From Gemmatimonadota bacterium (lineage in GTDB: Bacteria > Latescibacterota > UBA2968 > UBA8231), in assembly GCA_026706165.1 (NCBI GenBank), contig JAPOZF010000102.1, forward strand, positions 1 through 7,283: a stretch of 7,283 nt of DNA, in the 5' to 3' direction. Below are positions 5,627-7,283 of the stretch, in pieces. The notes below the pieces were generated by a model that was given only the letters and a program-made list of their open reading frames with translations, was not told where the DNA came from and did no database searches. A program made the position numbers and the translations under genes. How positions within the stretch are numbered: the stretch's first letter is position 1; every line of letters begins with the position of its first letter.

Positions 5627-7012
5627 GTGAGCCAGGGGAGACCGGCAAACGGCCGCGGCCTCGAACGCCTGCCGCCGCAGGCCGTCGACGTCGAGCAGGC
5701 CGTCATCGGGGCCATGCTGATCGATCAGCGGGCCGTCGGGCGCGCCATCGAGATTCTCGACGAGGGCTGCTTCTACCACAATCCCCACGCCAGGATCTTT
5801 TCCGCCATCATCACCCTCTACGATCGCAGCGAGGCAATCGACCAGCTCACGGTCAGCGAGGAGCTCAAGAAACGCGGCGAGCTCGAGGAAGTGGGGGGCC
5901 TGGTCTACCTCGCGACCCTGGCGGCGGAGGTCGCCACAGCGGCCAACATCGATCACCACTCTCGAATCGTCCTCGACAGGGGGCTCAGCCGCTCCCTGAT
6001 CGAAGCCGCGGCGCTGATCAGCGACCGGGCGTTCGAGGGCAGGACCGACGTGTACGAGCTCCTCGACTGGGCGGAGCAGCGGATCTTTGCGCTCTCGGAA
6101 AGAAGGCTTTCCAGCGGCTTCGAGAGCATCGAGTCGGTCCTGCACGGAACCATCGAGCAGATCGAGCAGGCCCACCACCGCGACTCGGCGGTCACCGGCG
6201 TCGACACCGGTTTGACCGACCTCAACGACCTGACGTCCGGCCTGCAGAACGGGGACCTCGTCATCCTCGCGGCGCGTCCGAGCGTCGGCAAGACGGCGCT
6301 GGCCCTGAGGATAGCCCGCAACGCCGCGGTCGAGGCCGGGACCGGGGTGGCGATCTTCAGCCTCGAAATGTCCAAGCAGCAGGTCGCCCAGCGGCTGCTC
6401 TGCCTCGAGACCCGGGTCGATCTGCACAAGCTGAGGACCGGCCGCCTGCGCGACGACGACTGGATTCGCCTGACGCAGCAGGTAGGCGTGCTGGCCCAGT
6501 CGCCGATCTTCGTCGACGATACCCCGGGCATCACCATCCTCGAGACGCGCGCCAAGGCCCGGCGCCTGAAGCGCGAGCACGGCGTCGACCTGATCGTCAT
6601 AGACTACCTCCAGCTGATCGGAACCCACGTGAACGCCAACAGCCGCGAGCAGGAGGTTGCGCAGATCTCGCGGGGGTTGAAGGGGCTCGCCAAGGAGCTC
6701 GACACACCGGTGCTCGCCCTGTCGCAGCTGTCGCGGGCCCCCGAGGCGCGCACCGGCGGGCGGCCGCAGCTCTCCGACCTGAGGGAGAGCGGCTCCCTCG
6801 AGCAGGACGCCGACGTGGTCATGTTCATCTACCGCCCCGAGATGTACGCGAGGCCGGAAGAGGCCGACAGCCAGGAGGGGGTGGCCGAGGTCATCGTCGG
6901 CAAGCAGCGCAACGGGCCCACCGGCTCGGTGAAACTGATGTGGAACGCAGCCTGCGCCTCTTTCGAAGACCTCGCTCCCGAGTACCGCATAGAGCAGGAG
7001 GAGGAGTTTTAG
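5627..7012 (+). CDS. dnaB: Replicative DNA helicase DnaB
   Basis: DnaB is the hexameric ATP-driven helicase that unwinds DNA 5' to 3' at the replication fork and recruits primase. The 461-residue product is full length. The N-terminal collar domain (about 12-115) begins with the typical LPPQAVDVEQAVIGAMLID (15-33) and contains FYHNPHARIFSAI (49-61). A linker helix spans about 140-160. The RecA-like domain has Walker A ARPSVGKTALAL (216-227), SLEMSK (245-250), Walker B LIVIDYLQLIG (322-332), LALSQLSRAPE (363-373), LSDLRESGSLEQDADVVMF (382-400) and the Arg-finger region KQRNGPTG (426-433). Met in the usual ARPSMGKT is Val here, a mild change. No intein interrupts the P-loop or other motifs. The GTG start is supported by AGGGAGAGGA just upstream. 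The chain ends in an acidic tail (EQEEEF). Confidence 0.98.
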   Translation: MSQGRPANGRGLERLPPQAVDVEQAVIGAMLIDQRAVGRAIEILDEGCFYHNPHARIFSAIITLYDRSEAIDQLTVSEELKKRGELEEVGGLVYLATLAAEVATAANIDHHSRIVLDRGLSRSLIEAAALISDRAFEGRTDVYELLDWAEQRIFALSERRLSSGFESIESVLHGTIEQIEQAHHRDSAVTGVDTGLTDLNDLTSGLQNGDLVILAARPSVGKTALALRIARNAAVEAGTGVAIFSLEMSKQQVAQRLLCLETRVDLHKLRTGRLRDDDWIRLTQQVGVLAQSPIFVDDTPGITILETRAKARRLKREHGVDLIVIDYLQLIGTHVNANSREQEVAQISRGLKGLAKELDTPVLALSQLSRAPEARTGGRPQLSDLRESGSLEQDADVVMFIYRPEMYARPEEADSQEGVAEVIVGKQRNGPTGSVKLMWNAACASFEDLAPEYRIEQEEEF

Positions 7013-7183
7013 GGCCCGGTTCCGGGTGAATCGGGCGGCGGCTCTCTCGCAGGTTACATTCTGCGCTGCCGTTCGCCGGGGCAGGCCTTCGGGAAGGGGC
7101 GGATTCCTCCATCTCCGGGGGTGCCGCCCTCGGGGTCGCTCCTCGGCGCAGCCGGACTCACCCTTGCCAGCGAAAGTGTTCCC

Positions 7184-7283
7184 ATGCCCGACCGTCCGGA
7201 AGTTATCCTCAGCGGGTTCGCCGACGAAGGTCCCGAAGACAGGAAGGCCGAGGCGCAGCTGGCCCTGCTCGCCGCCCTCGGAA
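7184..7283 (+). CDS. Start of a sugar phosphate isomerase/epimerase-like gene (cut by window edge)
   Basis: Only 33 codons are visible. The residues ILSGFADEG (8-16) followed by EAQLALLAALG (23-33) match the first strand and helix of xylose-isomerase-like TIM-barrel proteins (sugar phosphate isomerase/epimerase, AP endonuclease 2 superfamily), which often begin with a SGFADE motif and a QL..L..LG helix. The substrate cannot be told from this fragment. The ATG has no strong Shine-Dalgarno; GAAAG at 7172-7176 is a weak candidate. The 171 bases between the dnaB stop and this start hold no convincing gene, promoter or terminator, only short GC-rich inverted repeats. This gap is the longest in the window and may separate transcription units. 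Confidence 0.6.
   Translation, partial: MPDRPEVILSGFADEGPEDRKAEAQLALLAALG

Noticed and set aside
4420..5715. A long minus-strand open frame opposite coaBC, the glycosylase gene and the dnaB start
   Set aside because: The translation is low-complexity and spans the ends of three clear + strand genes. It is a compositional shadow.
6272..6310. Possible intein insertion at the DnaB P-loop
   Set aside because: DnaB is a frequent intein host, but the Walker A region and all other motifs are contiguous and the protein has its normal length.
5576..6628. A minus-strand open frame of 350 codons opposite dnaB
   Set aside because: It runs antisense to the most conserved part of DnaB and shows no family resemblance.
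7015..7026. CCCGGTTCCGGG just after the dnaB stop as a possible terminator, also present at 429-440
   Set aside because: The stem is five pairs with a two-base loop and no T-run. A shared 12-mer is expected by chance in 7 kb of this composition, so the duplicate is not meaningful.
7048..7065. Inverted repeat CGCAG-8-CTGCG in the gap after dnaB
   Set aside because: A five-pair stem with an eight-base loop and no T-run is too weak to call a terminator or operator.

Overview
The window is 7.3 kb of very GC-rich bacterial DNA. Every supported gene lies on the + strand, tightly packed. There are no RNA genes, CRISPR arrays, insertion sequences or phage genes. The lineage cannot be fixed from sequence alone. 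An Asn-Pro-Phe-Asp-Pro motif right after the lipidated cysteine of the lipoprotein, CoaBC active-site variants that I recall from Bacteroidota-like proteins, and the gene order suggest a high-GC member of the FCB-type phyla (Krumholzibacteriota, Eisenbacteria or Latescibacterota-like). This placement is inference.

Region 1 (1-2055) is a two-gene cell-envelope unit. The first gene encodes a poorly recognised protein with a signal-like N-terminus, a long disordered middle and a C-terminal membrane hairpin. Two bases later comes a lipoprotein with a fibronectin-III-like domain followed by seven Trp-marked repeats of about 41 residues, read here as a seven-bladed beta-propeller. A short intergenic stretch with a GC-only hairpin follows.

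Region 2 (2104-5607) is a housekeeping cluster: a YicC-family endoribonuclease, an archaeal-type cytidylate kinase, the bifunctional CoA-biosynthesis protein CoaBC and a family 4 (iron-sulfur) uracil-DNA glycosylase. In many bacteria the order is yicC, gmk, rpoZ, coaBC. Here the space between yicC and coaBC holds only the CMP-kinase-like gene. The first three genes join through short gaps or four-base stop/start overlaps, suggesting cotranscription and coupled translation.

Region 3 (5627-7012) is the replicative helicase DnaB, full length with all expected motifs and no intein. It lies 19 bases after the glycosylase and has a clear ribosome-binding site. A 171-base non-coding gap follows, then the first 33 codons of a probable sugar phosphate isomerase/epimerase, cut by the window edge.

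Regions 2 and 3 cover RNA turnover, nucleotide and coenzyme supply, uracil repair and replication. The points most worth a second look are the kinase in the gmk/rpoZ slot and the CoaBC decarboxylase half, where the positions equivalent to E. coli Asn125 and Cys158 are Glu and Ser.
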